From contig NC_088654.1 of NCBI RefSeq assembly GCF_964019385.1, positions 14,896,897 to 14,960,896 on the forward strand: a DNA stretch of 64,000 nt, in the 5' to 3' direction. The notes beneath the pieces are model-generated. The model saw nothing but the letters and a program-made list of their open reading frames with translations. It was not told the DNA's origin and did not search any database. Each line of letters begins with the position of its first letter. The stretch's first letter is position 1. The DNA comes from Sycon ciliatum (Eukaryota > Porifera > Calcarea > Leucosolenida > Sycettidae). Of the stretch, positions 17,154 to 27,639 are shown in pieces. Position numbers and translations under genes: made by a program.

Positions 17154-18102
17154 TCAACCTCTGGGAGACCCGAGATGATGGCGTTGTCTCGGATTTCAAT
17201 CTGCCTGCGGTCCTCTTGAACAATCTCTCGTACCGTATTGCATAGTTGGGGTACGGGTAAGGGTTTTGGGCAGGTGGTACGACAGGGCATGCCTCACAGG
17301 GGGTCCGGTTTGGGGTTTCGAGGATCTGAACTCGTCTATGCAGGTCTTGGCAGGTCTTCTTTATGTCTTCGCTTGCAGCTGCTGAGCCACTTGTATTCTG
17401 CTTCAAGCTGTCCATGTTGGTGGATAATTGGAACATAGCTTGGTCCACATCTTTAACTACATTGTCAACCCGATTTGCAAGTGAACGTAGTGCGGCATTT
17501 TGCTGATCATTGCTGTTGGTGGCAGCTTGTCTTGTTATCTCTGTCTCATCATACTTGGCAGAGAGGAATGCCACGCTTTCCTCTAACTCCCGTACCGTAT
17601 CATGGTGTGATTTCTCTACCGTATCAATCCGGGTTTCGAGGGTTGCAAGACGTGCTTCCACTGAGAGTTTCAAATCTGATATTTGAGAACAATTATTTTC
17701 AATAGCTTTGAGAATTGTTGTCATTTTGCCATCCAATAAAGTGCTCATACATGTACAAAATTGCTCAACAAGGTGGTCTGCACCTACAATTCCCTCGGTA
17801 GGTGTCGCTAGGTGGGAGGGGAAAGTGCGACCAGGGACGGGTGAGAAGGCGGGCGTATTGCTACTAATTGAATAATCCGTGTCAGATGGTTTCCTTGGAC
17901 CAAGGAATGACTGGCTTTGAGGTGACTTCGGCTGCGTTGTCACTATCTCAGCATCAGGTCTTGGTGATGTCTCCACACTCCGGGTGACATGCTTCCGTTT
18001 GAGAGAGTCCTCCCCTGGTGGAGCTCCTGCCAGAGCGGAAAGCACCCGTGTCAACCCTTCGAGCGACATGTTCGATTTCGAATTGACCACTGAAACCACC
18101 AC
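17154..18102 (-). pseudogene. LINE ORF1 with coiled coil, 3'-truncated at the retrozyme
   Basis: The ATG is at 18102 or a few codons further in (MSLEGL). About 290 residues follow: a hydrophilic N-terminus with KRKH, then a long heptad region (about residues 125-260: LKLSVEARLATLETRIDTVEK is part of it), then a P/Y-rich linker. After a frameshift near 17235 the frame carries REIVQEDRRQIEIRDN and IISGLPE, the start of the RNA-binding domain of L1-type ORF1 proteins (R-x-N-x2-I-x-G-L-P). The gene breaks off at GTTGATGAG, which it shares with the retrozyme. Confidence 0.65.
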
Positions 18103-18259
18103 AGCACAGTCCCACAGACACTGATATTCTGTTCTTACACTGCTACTATTACATCTACAGAAAGGTTAACTCTGGCTTTGACGTTATACACTGGCTTGGG
18201 AACGATACATACAGAGCTTCAAATTTTGCATCCGTATCACAGATTGCACCATTAAAATA

Positions 18260-18675
18260 AAATAAAATAAAATAAATAAAAATACGACGAGGAGACAATA
18301 ATTTTAATATGGCAATAAGTAGGACGAGCTGAAGCGACATGTGGACTACTTTATTAACAATGTAAGCGATGGAGACGATGCAAGAAACAACCTAAAGGGT
18401 TAACGTGTGGTAAGCTTTGGTCCTGCGGACACGGTTCTCTACACCACCTGGACAAACACCATTGTCCAGACAACGTCTAAGGAACACTACGTTAAATGCA
18501 ACACTACGATAATGAAATCGTGACTTCAGCGCATGGTTCAGAATATCTATCTGAGTCTGGCTATATCTCGACCTGAAGTATTTAAAAATTCGACGAGGAG
18601 ACAATAATTTTAATATGGCAATAAGTAGGACGAGCTGAAGCGACATGTGGACTACTTTATTAACAATGTAAGCGA
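18260..18675 (-). mobile_element. PLE-A 3'-end fragments, minus strand, with an AAAAT repeat
   Basis: 18260-18290 is (AAAAT)n. 18283-18400 and 18587-18675 are two minus-oriented copies of the PLE-A terminal block (GACGAGGAGACAATAATTTT ... GTAAGCGATGG). 18401-18586 between them is unrelated and unrecognised. The second block is back to back with the plus-strand PLE-A tail that follows, giving again the inverted-end structure. Confidence 0.6.
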
Positions 18676-18870
18676 TCAGTATACAATCATTTGGTTTCTA
18701 GTACTGACTGTTGTCGTACTTATTCTGATTCCTGTTTTTCTGTTTTGTGCCGTGCTCGTCATGGTTATCTTTTGCAGTTACAAGTTTTGGAAGCTGTTTG
18801 TCAGCGCATTCATAAGCCGAATTTGTGTGTCCAGAAAGATAGTGTTATTACCCTAAAATTGTTCAAATAA
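18676..18870 (+). CDS. PLE-A C-terminal GIY-YIG-like tail, frame intact
   Basis: 64 residues without a start of its own: SVYNHLVSS, FSVLCRARHGYLLQLQVLEA, VCQRIHKPNLCVQKDS and TLKLFK before the TAA at 18868. This is the best preserved copy of the tail. The equivalent positions at 7734 carry a stop. The glutamate in LEA and the P-N-L-C-x-Q are the GIY-YIG signature elements seen. It is a fragment of a larger polyprotein. Confidence 0.55.
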   Translation, partial: SVYNHLVSSTDCCRTYSDSCFSVLCRARHGYLLQLQVLEAVCQRIHKPNLCVQKDSVITLKLFK

Positions 18871-19345
18871 TGTTCTGTTGTGTAGTGTGGCAACGTTGTT
18901 GCCACTTGTGCCTAAATGTGTTTTGTCACCTTCTTGTTTATTATTGTTATTATTATCATTCGTTCTCACTTTTTTTGTTTTTGTTTTTTGTTGCTGATAC
19001 ACACTTGTCACGCTTAGTTCTTACTTGTATACCCTTGTTTTCTGCACACTTTTGTGAGAAATCGCACCTCGATATTCTAGTGCTGTCATTGTATCGTGTC
19101 ACCCTACCTTGATTGCTATATTATTTCCTTTGTTCTCATTTTGTTCTTTAGTACAACGGTGATTCCTGAAGAGTGTTGTACGAAAACTTGTTCGAATCAT
19201 CTTTTTTTTCCATTGCCCTTTTTCTTCTTACATGTATTTTTCCTTACCCTTTAGGTTGTTTCTTGCATCGTCTCCATCGCTTACATTGTTAATAAAGTAG
19301 TCCACATGTCGCTTCAGCTCGTCCTACTTATTGCCATATTAAATA
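18871..19345 (+). mobile_element. PLE-A 3' untranslated region
   Basis: About 470 bp matching 8660-9130 in the same orientation and 7210-7690 inverted. It ends in CTTATTGCCATATTAAA. An (AAATA)n tract (19346-19370) separates it from the LINE that follows. Confidence 0.65.
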
Positions 19346-19371
19346 AAAATAAATAAAAAAATAAAAATATT

Positions 19372-20369
19372 GCAAGCAGCAGCAATGGTATCTGGGTTTC
19401 TGATTAGGGCATAGAGTGTTATATCGTCCTCATAGACAGCTAGACTGGAGCCTGGGGCTAAACACTGTTCTGCATCGTTTACATATAACAGGAAAAGAGT
19501 GGGACCTAGGAGGCTACCCTGGGGCACTCCAGCCTTGATCGGGAACAGTGAGGAGGACTGACCGCCAACAATTACAGTCAGATTTTGGTCATGGAGATAC
19601 GACCTTAGCTAAGCCAGGAGTGGGCCGTGGATGCCACATTGCTGTGCCTTCGCAAGGACATCTGTGTGGGAAACCTTGTCGAATGCCCGGCAATATCAAC
19701 TGCCAGGGCATGCACAAGACCATCGCCAGCCAGGGTAGTGGCCCAGGAATGCTGGAGAGCCGTCAGTAGGTCACTTGTGCCCAGTCCACGTCAGAAGCCA
19801 AACTGGGACGAGGAGAAGAGTTGATGGGTTTCCAGGTTCACAAGCTGCAGATTGATGATAACTTCCATGATCTTAGAGATGATCGTCAGGAGAGATATAG
19901 GCCGGTAGTTCTTCATCATGGATTTGGGTCCTTTCTTGTGCACTGGAACGACACGGGCAATTTTCCATGATTGGGGCTGGACTCCATTTGCAAAACACAG
20001 GCGAAACAATCTAGCCAGCGGATGTGCTAGTTCAGCTGCACACTCCTTGAGTACTCGTCCTGGGATCTCATCTGGACCAGTGGATTTTGATGTGTTGAGA
20101 CGCTTCAGGCACTGTTGGACTTCAGAGACGCGGAAGCGGATGCGCTTCAGGCCTGGAGTGGTAGTGCGGGGTGTTGCTGGTAACTCAGCATTGTCGATGT
20201 CATTATCCCCAAGGCTACATTTTTCAGCAAAGAATCTAGCAATGCACTCGCTCTTGGCTTTCGATGTACTGTGCTCATGCCCGTCAGCATTAGTGAGCGT
20301 TGGCACATCTGTAGTCCTACCCAGACCGGCGGCACGCTTGACATTACTCCACCAGTTCTTGTCTCTCAT
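19372..20369 (-). pseudogene. LINE L-B RT, N-terminal half
   Basis: 20369-19791 reads WWSNVKRAAGLG, STGPDEIPGRVLKECAAELA, PQSWKIARVVPVHKKG and NYRPISLLTIISKIME (RT motifs 0-2). A frameshift or deletion region near 19600-19790 has lost motif A. 19527-19372 reads PQGSLLGPTLFLLYVND (motif B) and a degraded FADD (YEDD). Not functional. Confidence 0.75.
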
Positions 20370-20406
20370 GGCACCACGTGTGAGACGCTCTCGGACTGTC
20401 TGCTCT

Positions 20407-21427
20407 TCAGCTTACTGTGCGCGATGTTGGGTTGTAATAGATTGAGTGACAGTTGTCATGAACGACTGCTTCAGGCATTTGCTGGGCCCTTGGTGACGCA
20501 GCCTTCCACGCTTTCTTTTTGGCACGTTGAGCCTCAGTGCATTCTGGTGTCCACCAGCTCGGATCGGACGGCCTTGTTTTCAGCATCTTGTGCAGAATAA
20601 ACTGCAGCATCCCAGACACGATGTACCTAGTAACAAAGCTGCATGCTTCCTCTAGGTCCTCCGGAAACTCAGCTGTCCAGGCAATGCGACGGTAGTGGGC
20701 ACGCAGTCTGTTCCAGTCGGCTTGGCCATATCGCCACACACGCCTCCGTGTGCTGGGCTCATTTTCTAGCGAGACTTGAGCGAGCATAGCGTGGACAACA
20801 CAATGGTCTGACCTTCCTATCGGCGGCGAGATACCGGTGGTCACAGTACCAGTGAAGTCAGAGAGCACTAAGTCCAGGGTGTTGAGACCTCGGGTTGGTT
20901 CTTGGACATGCTGCATGAGGCTGTGGGCAGCGCTTAGTTCCTCCATGTACTCCCCTGCACGGGTACCCTTAGAGCTGCCGAGCCAAGCCGTGTTGCGGAC
21001 ATTGAAGTCTCCGACCAGCATGGTGTGGGTGCCGTGTTTTCCAGGTGCCATCAAGGTGCTCAAGTGTTGAGATATCAGTGTCTGATGCAGATCCTGGCCT
21101 GTACACAGCACCCAGCACAATCTTACCATGATGGGCAGACTGCACTGTGAGCCAAGTTACTTCGTGAAGAGATGTGTCGTACTGATCTAGATGATGGTAC
21201 GCCAATGGGCTGCGTATCCAGATTGCTATGCCACCACCATGTTCAGTCCTGTAACGCCGGAGTGGGCCGGAGTACGTTGAGATGGCTGACTCGTGAAGGG
21301 AGAATTTCTCTGAGGTGATCTTGGTTTCAGTAACAACAGCGATATCAGCTTTGGAGGTTACAAGCGCGTGTCGAAACTCTCCATATTTGGTCATGATTCC
21401 ACCAGCATTTGTAAGGAGGATTTTCAT
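20407..21427 (-). pseudogene. LINE L-B endonuclease
   Basis: From the ATG at 21427: KILLTNAGGIMTKYGEF, ADIAVVTETKI, EHGGGIAIWI, VYRPGSASDTD, then after a frameshift near 21050 TMLVGDFNVRNTAW, TRGLNTLDLVLSD and GRSDHCVVHA. All catalytic motifs of the apurinic-type endonuclease can be read. The homologous protein at 62734 shows the same order. Confidence 0.78.
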
Positions 21428-21535
21428 TGTTGTTGCTTGCAGTATCTGCGCTGCTGCTTTTGTTGTTGCTTGCAGTATCTGCGCTGCTGCTTTTGTTGTT
21501 GCTTGCAGTATCTGCGCTGCTGCTTTTGTTGCTAC
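21428..21535 (-). repeat. 33-bp tandem repeat in LINE L-B, three units
   Basis: Units of 33 bases (11 codons) directly upstream of ORF2, in the ORF1-ORF2 junction. In one frame they read KAAAQILQATT, in the ORF1 frame SSSADTASNNK. Absent from the related LINE at 62734, so it is a local expansion. Confidence 0.7.
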
Positions 21536-21853
21536 CTGCGCTTTGCAGTGGATTGGGCAGGGATGGGGATGTCTCTGGCGTGTCAGTTGGTGGGCAGCCA
21601 GGCTGAGCTGATCCTGGTACTGTCTTGTGAATGTCGGATGTGTGGAAGGTCCACCTCCTGCAATAAAGTGGCCTTGGCCAGAAGTTGGCAGCCAACAGGA
21701 TATGCCGGGGGCTGACATCCATAAACGCTCTTGCAGACATGCAGCCGCTAGCATGAACAGAACTTCATCAAGCCAATAGTGCCTTACCTAAGAATAGTTC
21801 CTGGGGCAGCTCCGCTTTGCAACGCCAGCATCCTAGAAGACTAGGGACCTCCC

Positions 21854-22055
21854 TGTGATATCCGTGCTAGTGAGCTACCTCACGTGATAGATCATTATCT
21901 TTCTACTCCTCTACTCTAAGTTGTATCAGCCGCGCATGCTTTTCCGTTGTGCTGCTGAGCTTCTCTGTCGTTCTAGTTCGACGTTCTAGCTTTGATCTTG
22001 AAGTCAACAGTTCCCCTTTTGTCTTGTCCTGAACTGCTCTGGTGTGATCATAATA
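21854..22055 (+). repeat. 5' LTR of Gypsy-1
   Basis: 202 bp. TG start but a TA end instead of CA. An inverted CACGTGA-like motif is near the start. Apparently identical to 26302-26503. Confidence 0.88.
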
Positions 22056-22057
22056 TT

Positions 22058-22071
22058 TGGCGACGAAGTCC
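22058..22071 (+). other. Primer-binding site of Gypsy-1
   Basis: TGGCGACGAAGTCC, two bases after the LTR. The TGGCGAC start is also seen after the LTR of the element at 48449-53375 (minus strand), suggesting the two use the same or a similar tRNA. Confidence 0.65.
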
Positions 22072-22088
22072 TTGATTCAGCTGCCACG

Positions 22089-25000
22089 ATGAGCACAGTA
22101 AAATCATTGAACCCGTTTGATCTGGAACCGCCTGAGTCGGTTGGCCCTCGTTGGGAGAAATGGCTGGCTCGTTTCGATAATTATTTGATTGCAGCAAACA
22201 TCACGGAAGACGAGCGGCAGAGAGCCCAGCTCTTGCACGGTGGCGGTGAGGACGTGTTTGACGTCTACCTCACCTTTGACAGCAGTAGCATTACAAGTTA
22301 CGACGACTTGAAGGATGCTCTGACGGCTCACTTCAGTCCGAAGCGCAACAGGGAATACGAGGTCTACTTGTTCCGTCGTGAGAAACAATCTCAGTCGGAG
22401 ACCCTTGATAGCTACGTAACTCGTCTTAGGCGTTTGGGCAAGCACTGTCAATTTGCAGATATGGACACAGAGCTAAAGTCTCAGGTCGTACAGCACTGTG
22501 TGTCGTCGAAGGTACGTGAAAAGGCTTTCATGGAGAGCAGCATGTCGTTGGCAGACCTCCTTACTTATGCACGTTCAGTGGAAGTCACGATGTCGTCTGT
22601 GGCAGCCATGGCCGGGGCCAGCAGCTTCAGCAAGCCTGAACATCCCCAAGTCCATAAAGTGGAGAGGCGACACCCATCAAGTCGTGACCAGCCCAGTCCT
22701 TCCAGTAAGGCCGTTCGCAAATGTAGCGGATGCGGGGGGAAATGGCACGACAACCGCTCGGATTGCCCAGCATGGGGCAAGACGTGCAAGTCCTGCAGCA
22801 GGTCGAATCATTTTGCAAAGGTATGCCGGTCGAAGGCTGTGCATCAGTTTTCCGAGCAGAGAGCCCCGGAGTTCGCATCACCTGACCAGACGGCGGAATA
22901 CAGTGCGGAGCTGCACCACACCAGTTGCTCTGGTCATGTGCGTTCCAACGTGGATCCTTATATGTGTAGTGTGAGTCTGGTTGGCACCCCTGTTGTGTTT
23001 GAGATAGACACCGGAGCGGCAGTAACAATAATCAACAAAGCGGAGTACCAGACACTGGCGTCGAAAGATACCAAGCAGCAACTCCCCAGTCTGGAGACGA
23101 ATGACCTGCCGAGCCTTAGGTCGTATGCTGGCAAGATCATACCAGTTATTGGTCGTCTCATCTGCAATGCCCGTCATGCGAAGAACTCGGCTCAGCTGAC
23201 CATGTTTGTCGTCGAGGGTTCTGGTCCGAATCTGTTGGGTAGAGACGCGCTGCAGACGCTAAAGCTCAACTGGAACCGAGTCTTCAATGTCACCGGAGAT
23301 CTGAGCAGTGACCTCCTGAGCAAGCATCCTGATGTTTTCAAGCCCGGACTAGGCACCTGGAAGCACGGCAGTGTCAAGCTTGCAGTCGACCGCAATGCTA
23401 GACCTCGCTTCCTGAAAGCTCGCTCTGTGCCTTATGCTCTACAGTCTGCCGTGGAGAAGGAGCTGGACAAACTAGTCGACAACAATGTCATTCAGCCAGT
23501 CGAATTCGCTGAGTGGGCAGCACCGATTGTGCCAGTTCTCAAGAGCAATGGCCAAGTCCGCATCTGTGGTGATTACAAGTGCACTGTTAACCAGGCAGCC
23601 AAGACAGATAAGTACCCATTGCCGAACATAGAGGATTTGTACGTGAAACTTGCTAATGGCTGTTGCTTCACCAAGCTGGACCTCAGTCAAGCTTATCTCC
23701 AATTACCACTGGATGAACAGTCTAAACTTCTTACCACCATCAACACCACGAAGGGACTGTTTGTGTACAACCGACTGCCTTTTGGTGTGTCTTCGGCCCC
23801 GAGCATATTTCAACGTACGCTCGACCAATTGCTAGCTGGAATACCAATGGTCGTGATCTACTTGGATGACATCCTTGTCTCTGGCACAACTCGTGAAGAA
23901 CACGACAAACATCTGAACATGGTTCTGGAACGTCTCAACGCAGCTGGATTGCGTTTGAACCGCACCAAATGTTCATTTGCAAGGTCCTCTGTGACATTCT
24001 TAGGTCACATCATCGATGCATCTGGAATTAAGCCCACCAAGGAGAAAGTGCAAGATGTCATTGATGCAAGGGCTCCTACCGACGTCCAAGAGCTGAGAAG
24101 CTACCTCGGACTAATCAACTACTACCACAAGTTCATTCCTAACCTGAGCTCAGTACTTGCTCCGTTGTATGAACTATTGTCTTCCAAGAGTTGGGACTGG
24201 TCTCATCGTCAACAGTCCGCATTCGAGAGTAGCAAGAAGCTGCTCATTGACTCACCCGTCCGTGTGCATTACGACCCTAAACTACCAATTATTGTGAGCT
24301 GTGATGCCTCACCGTACGGCATTGGTGCAGTTTTGTCGCATGTTGTCAATGGCGAGGAGCATCCGGTAATCTTCGCATCGCGTACCCTGTCGTCAGCAGA
24401 ACGAAACTACGCACAGATTGAGAAGGAAGGCCTCGCCATGGTTTTCGCTGTCAAGCGATTCCACAAGTACCTGTATGGCCAATCATTCACTCTTCAAACA
24501 GACCACAAACCTCTGCTGGGTTTGTTCAGCGAGTGTCGGCCCGTTCCTGCTATGGCCAGCGGTCGTATTCAGCGTTGGGCGCTGATGTTAGCCAACTATG
24601 ACTATGAGCTACAGTACAAGCCCGGCAAATCGAATGGAAACGCTGATGGTCTCAGTCGTCTGCCGGCACCAATGCCCGAATTCCAGGTTCCCGTGCCGGC
24701 TGAAACAGTTTTGTCAATGACTGTTTTGGACGGAACTCCCGTAACATCATCGAGCGTTGCGCAATGGTCTCGCCGTGGTCCAGTGCTTGCATTAGTTCTT
24801 AAGTACGTCCAGGAAGGCTGGCCTAACGACGTGCATAGTGATTACCAAGTGTACTACCGTCGTCGAAGTGAACTCTCCATCATCGATGGGTGCTTACTGT
24901 TGGGGTCTCGCGTTGTCATTCCGCCCCAAGGCCGAGAAAAGTTACTGGAAGAGTTACATTTCAGCCATCCCGGCATAACCAGAATGAAGTCGCTCGCCCG

Positions 25001-26147
25001 CAGCTACGTCTGGTGGCCATCGATCGATGCCGAAATTGAACTCAAGGTCCGCAGCTGTGAGCCATGTCAAGCAACCCAGAAGTCTCCAGCACTACAGCCA
25101 TTGCATCCCTGGGAGTGGCCAGGCAAACCCTGGACCCGACTGCACATTGATTATGCAGGCCCTGTGGAAGGCAAGATGCTACTTGTGATCGTCGACAGCC
25201 ACAGCAAGTACATCGACGTGCATGCCGTTCCATCTGCTACGTCGACAGCTACCATTGGCAAGCTTCGTGAGTGTTTCGCTACACATGGTCTTCCGCAACA
25301 GCTTGTCTCGGATAATGGCTCAGTGTTCACCAGCTCGGAGTTTCAACAATTCTGCTCAAGTAACGGTATCAAGCATACCTTGGTTTCACCCTACCACCCA
25401 GCAAGCAACGGTATTGCTGAACGAGCAGTTCAAACAGTCAAATCCGGCTTGAAGAAATTGTCAGGTGCTGGTGGAGACCTAGCGTCACGGTTACACCGCT
25501 TTCTGTTTCATTATCGCTTAACGCCTCAGTCAACAACAGGCCAGTCACCATTTCAGCTGCTTATGAACCGCACGCCACGTTCTCGTCTTGACCTGACGTT
25601 TCCAGATATATCAGCACGTGTCTTGAACAGGCAAGGTGCTGCTGTTGACCGTCGCACAGCTCGGGCGTCGGATCTCTGTTGTGGTGATGCTGTTTGGGTG
25701 ATTAACTTCACATCGACGCCTAAATGGATGCCTGGTGTGCTGGAAGAATGTCTTGGTCCAGCCACGTTTACTGTACGTCTGGATGATGGTCGCATATGGA
25801 AGCGCCATGCTGATCACATTAGACGCCGTCTTCCGTCCGAGGGAGGAGAAATGCTACCCGAGAGTGCAGGCATATCCGACCGGTCATCACCGCCATCAAC
25901 TTCAACTTCAACTTTGGCAACTGCACAGCCGCCGTCACATGCAGATGCCGAATCACCACAGCCGTCACAGCCAGAGGTTGCCGCCAGCCGCCAGGATGTG
26001 GAATCAACATCGCTATCCTCTTCTGCATTTGCTGCACCTTCTGCTGAATCTTCTACTCAGTCTTCTGCTATCTCTGTTAATTCTCCTAGCTCTAATCTGC
26101 GCAGGTCTACACGCTCAAGGAAGTCCCCTGATCGTATGAACTTGTAA
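22089..26147 (+). CDS. Gag-Pol polyprotein of Gypsy-1
   Basis: 1352 residues from the first ATG after the primer site (MSTVKSLNPFDLEPP). Gag: helical capsid-like region (15-170) and two knuckles, CSGCGGKWH-x5-C and CKSCSRSNHFAKVC (about 215-250). Protease: FEIDTGAAVTI (about 308). RT: LDLSQAYLQLPL, LPFGVSSAPSIFQ, YLDDILVS. RNase H: VSCDASPYGIGAVL, AQIEKEGLA, LQTDHKPL. Integrase: H-x3-H ... C-x2-C zinc region (HFSHPG to CEPCQ), LHIDYAGP, LVSDNGSVF, GIAERAVQ (D-D-E), and a GPY-like C-terminal end (LGPATFTV). The tail is Ser/Pro-rich, without a chromodomain. Gag and Pol are one frame without stop or shift. All enzyme motifs look intact. Confidence 0.93.
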   Translation: MSTVKSLNPFDLEPPESVGPRWEKWLARFDNYLIAANITEDERQRAQLLHGGGEDVFDVYLTFDSSSITSYDDLKDALTAHFSPKRNREYEVYLFRREKQSQSETLDSYVTRLRRLGKHCQFADMDTELKSQVVQHCVSSKVREKAFMESSMSLADLLTYARSVEVTMSSVAAMAGASSFSKPEHPQVHKVERRHPSSRDQPSPSSKAVRKCSGCGGKWHDNRSDCPAWGKTCKSCSRSNHFAKVCRSKAVHQFSEQRAPEFASPDQTAEYSAELHHTSCSGHVRSNVDPYMCSVSLVGTPVVFEIDTGAAVTIINKAEYQTLASKDTKQQLPSLETNDLPSLRSYAGKIIPVIGRLICNARHAKNSAQLTMFVVEGSGPNLLGRDALQTLKLNWNRVFNVTGDLSSDLLSKHPDVFKPGLGTWKHGSVKLAVDRNARPRFLKARSVPYALQSAVEKELDKLVDNNVIQPVEFAEWAAPIVPVLKSNGQVRICGDYKCTVNQAAKTDKYPLPNIEDLYVKLANGCCFTKLDLSQAYLQLPLDEQSKLLTTINTTKGLFVYNRLPFGVSSAPSIFQRTLDQLLAGIPMVVIYLDDILVSGTTREEHDKHLNMVLERLNAAGLRLNRTKCSFARSSVTFLGHIIDASGIKPTKEKVQDVIDARAPTDVQELRSYLGLINYYHKFIPNLSSVLAPLYELLSSKSWDWSHRQQSAFESSKKLLIDSPVRVHYDPKLPIIVSCDASPYGIGAVLSHVVNGEEHPVIFASRTLSSAERNYAQIEKEGLAMVFAVKRFHKYLYGQSFTLQTDHKPLLGLFSECRPVPAMASGRIQRWALMLANYDYELQYKPGKSNGNADGLSRLPAPMPEFQVPVPAETVLSMTVLDGTPVTSSSVAQWSRRGPVLALVLKYVQEGWPNDVHSDYQVYYRRRSELSIIDGCLLLGSRVVIPPQGREKLLEELHFSHPGITRMKSLARSYVWWPSIDAEIELKVRSCEPCQATQKSPALQPLHPWEWPGKPWTRLHIDYAGPVEGKMLLVIVDSHSKYIDVHAVPSATSTATIGKLRECFATHGLPQQLVSDNGSVFTSSEFQQFCSSNGIKHTLVSPYHPASNGIAERAVQTVKSGLKKLSGAGGDLASRLHRFLFHYRLTPQSTTGQSPFQLLMNRTPRSRLDLTFPDISARVLNRQGAAVDRRTARASDLCCGDAVWVINFTSTPKWMPGVLEECLGPATFTVRLDDGRIWKRHADHIRRRLPSEGGEMLPESAGISDRSSPPSTSTSTLATAQPPSHADAESPQPSQPEVAASRQDVESTSLSSSAFAAPSAESSTQSSAISVNSPSSNLRRSTRSRKSPDRMNL

Positions 26148-26291
26148 CTGCAGACCTGCTGGGTTTTGCGTTCAGCTCTCTGTTGATATTTGCAGTTCCT
26201 TAGTGTGTTACATTGAACTCGCTTCTCGTATCAGCAACAAATTATAGTGAACTCATTTCTCATACTATTGCTTATGTGTTCCTCATCTAAT

Positions 26292-26301
26292 GGTGGAGGG
26301 A
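26292..26301 (+). other. Polypurine tract of Gypsy-1
   Basis: GGTGGAGGGA immediately before the 3' LTR, the expected plus-strand primer. Confidence 0.7.
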
Positions 26302-26503
26302 TGTGATATCCGTGCTAGTGAGCTACCTCACGTGATAGATCATTATCTTTCTACTCCTCTACTCTAAGTTGTATCAGCCGCGCATGCTTTTCCGTTGTGC
26401 TGCTGAGCTTCTCTGTCGTTCTAGTTCGACGTTCTAGCTTTGATCTTGAAGTCAACAGTTCCCCTTTTGTCTTGTCCTGAACTGCTCTGGTGTGATCATA
26501 ATA
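26302..26503 (+). repeat. 3' LTR of Gypsy-1
   Basis: 202 bp, apparently identical to the 5' LTR. It is followed by the second CTCCC, which merges into a run of C (26504-26518). Confidence 0.88.
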
Positions 26504-26562
26504 CTCCCCCCCCCCCCCCTCACTCTCCGACACCACAAACAAACTTCTTGAAAATACCCAAA

Positions 26563-27491
26563 TTACGAATGTAGGTGTGCTCGGTTTCGACTAGATATTG
26601 TAGCCAGCAGGTTTGCATCCAACCAAGAAACATGTTTTCGAGTTGTCGGGTGGCGGGTCCTCGTAGTATCAGGGTTGTCTAGGGTATCCAGGAATGTCTG
26701 TAGCCATCGAGTCCCAATCTCATCACAAGAGTCATCCAAAGAGCACACGTTTACAGCCACGAGGTCATGGCCAAAACATTTCCACGCGGATGCCCAGAAC
26801 GTGACGAGTCTTTGGTTGCGTACTCTGGGGTGCACAGTCGGCAGTGGTTGCCAGGATGAAGATGAAAGCCGAATGGCTACTAAATGATACTGGGGAGACA
26901 ATGGTCGAACTCTGTACCTTAACGTACTAAAAACGATATCCAAGGTGGTTTATGATCCCGTAATTCCAATTATTGTGGCCTGGGTGACACTTTGTGTCAA
27001 CCCGAAGGCATTTGTGGTGCCAGATAGGTAAGTGAGTTGTCCACTCCGGCAATTTAATCAACATTGAAGTTACCACAGATTATCACATGCTTTGGCTCTT
27101 CCATAGCCTGAGTGCACATCACTTCCAGAGCCTGCAAGGAAGACACTTGCATGTGACGTAGGAAATACAGACAGGCAATGAGGCCAGGTTTCGACTGGGC
27201 CTTCACCTGTACCCAGCAGCACTCAATTCTCTGTGTGGCGAACATTTGGCCGGCGCTGGCATTCAGTCGGACCTCAGGGTATATACATGTACAGACACCA
27301 CCACCGAAGTTCCCGGATCGGTCTAGACGATGTAGAGTGTACCCTGGTATGGACATTTTTGATGTCGTAATGGTGCAATTGGGCCCAGTTTCTGAGACAG
27401 CTGTTGCATTGGGCACGATAGTAGACACTAAACTACCCATGATCTGGTAGGTTGTTGATTTTTTTTCATCTACTAGTTTTTTTTTTGACAA
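26563..27491 (-). pseudogene. LINE endonuclease remnant L-C
   Basis: 27491-27054 reads AVSETGPNCTI, FGGGVCTCIYPE and EPKHVIICGNFNVD (endonuclease E-, GG- and D-N motifs). 26943-26563 is a later piece with RPLSPQYHLVAIRL. Several frame breaks. Related endonuclease sequence recurs at 30120-30560. Confidence 0.6.
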
Positions 27492-27639
27492 TGCTACACA
27501 GTTATTGTGGAAAGGTCACAACAACAAGAGACAAGATCAAAAGGAAAGCTTTACAATAATAATAATAAAAAAAACGTAGCCTGCAAAATGTAAAAAGTCA
27601 CTGAGAACAGTTTAATTCAATATCCATGTCCAGGATTTA

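Larger units (their letters stand above)
19372..21840 (-). mobile_element. LINE L-B (same family as 61910-64000), minus strand, 3'-truncated
   Basis: Minus order: C-terminus of ORF1 (21740-21345), ORF2 from 21427 with endonuclease, linker and RT as far as the FADD region (19400). The RT thumb and 3' end are missing, replaced by PLE-A. ORF1 ends with NFWPRPLY as in the copy at 62670. Confidence 0.75.
21854..26503 (+). mobile_element. Intact Ty3/gypsy LTR retrotransposon Gypsy-1
   Basis: 4650 bp. LTRs of 202 bp (21854-22055 and 26302-26503) begin TGTGATATCC and end CATAATA, and I see no difference between them. Target duplication CTCCC on both sides (21849-21853 and 26504-26508). Primer-binding-like TGGCGACGAAG follows the left LTR. 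A polypurine tract, GGTGGAGGGA, precedes the right one. A single uninterrupted gag-pol frame fills the interior. This is the youngest-looking and only apparently complete autonomous element here. Confidence 0.92.
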
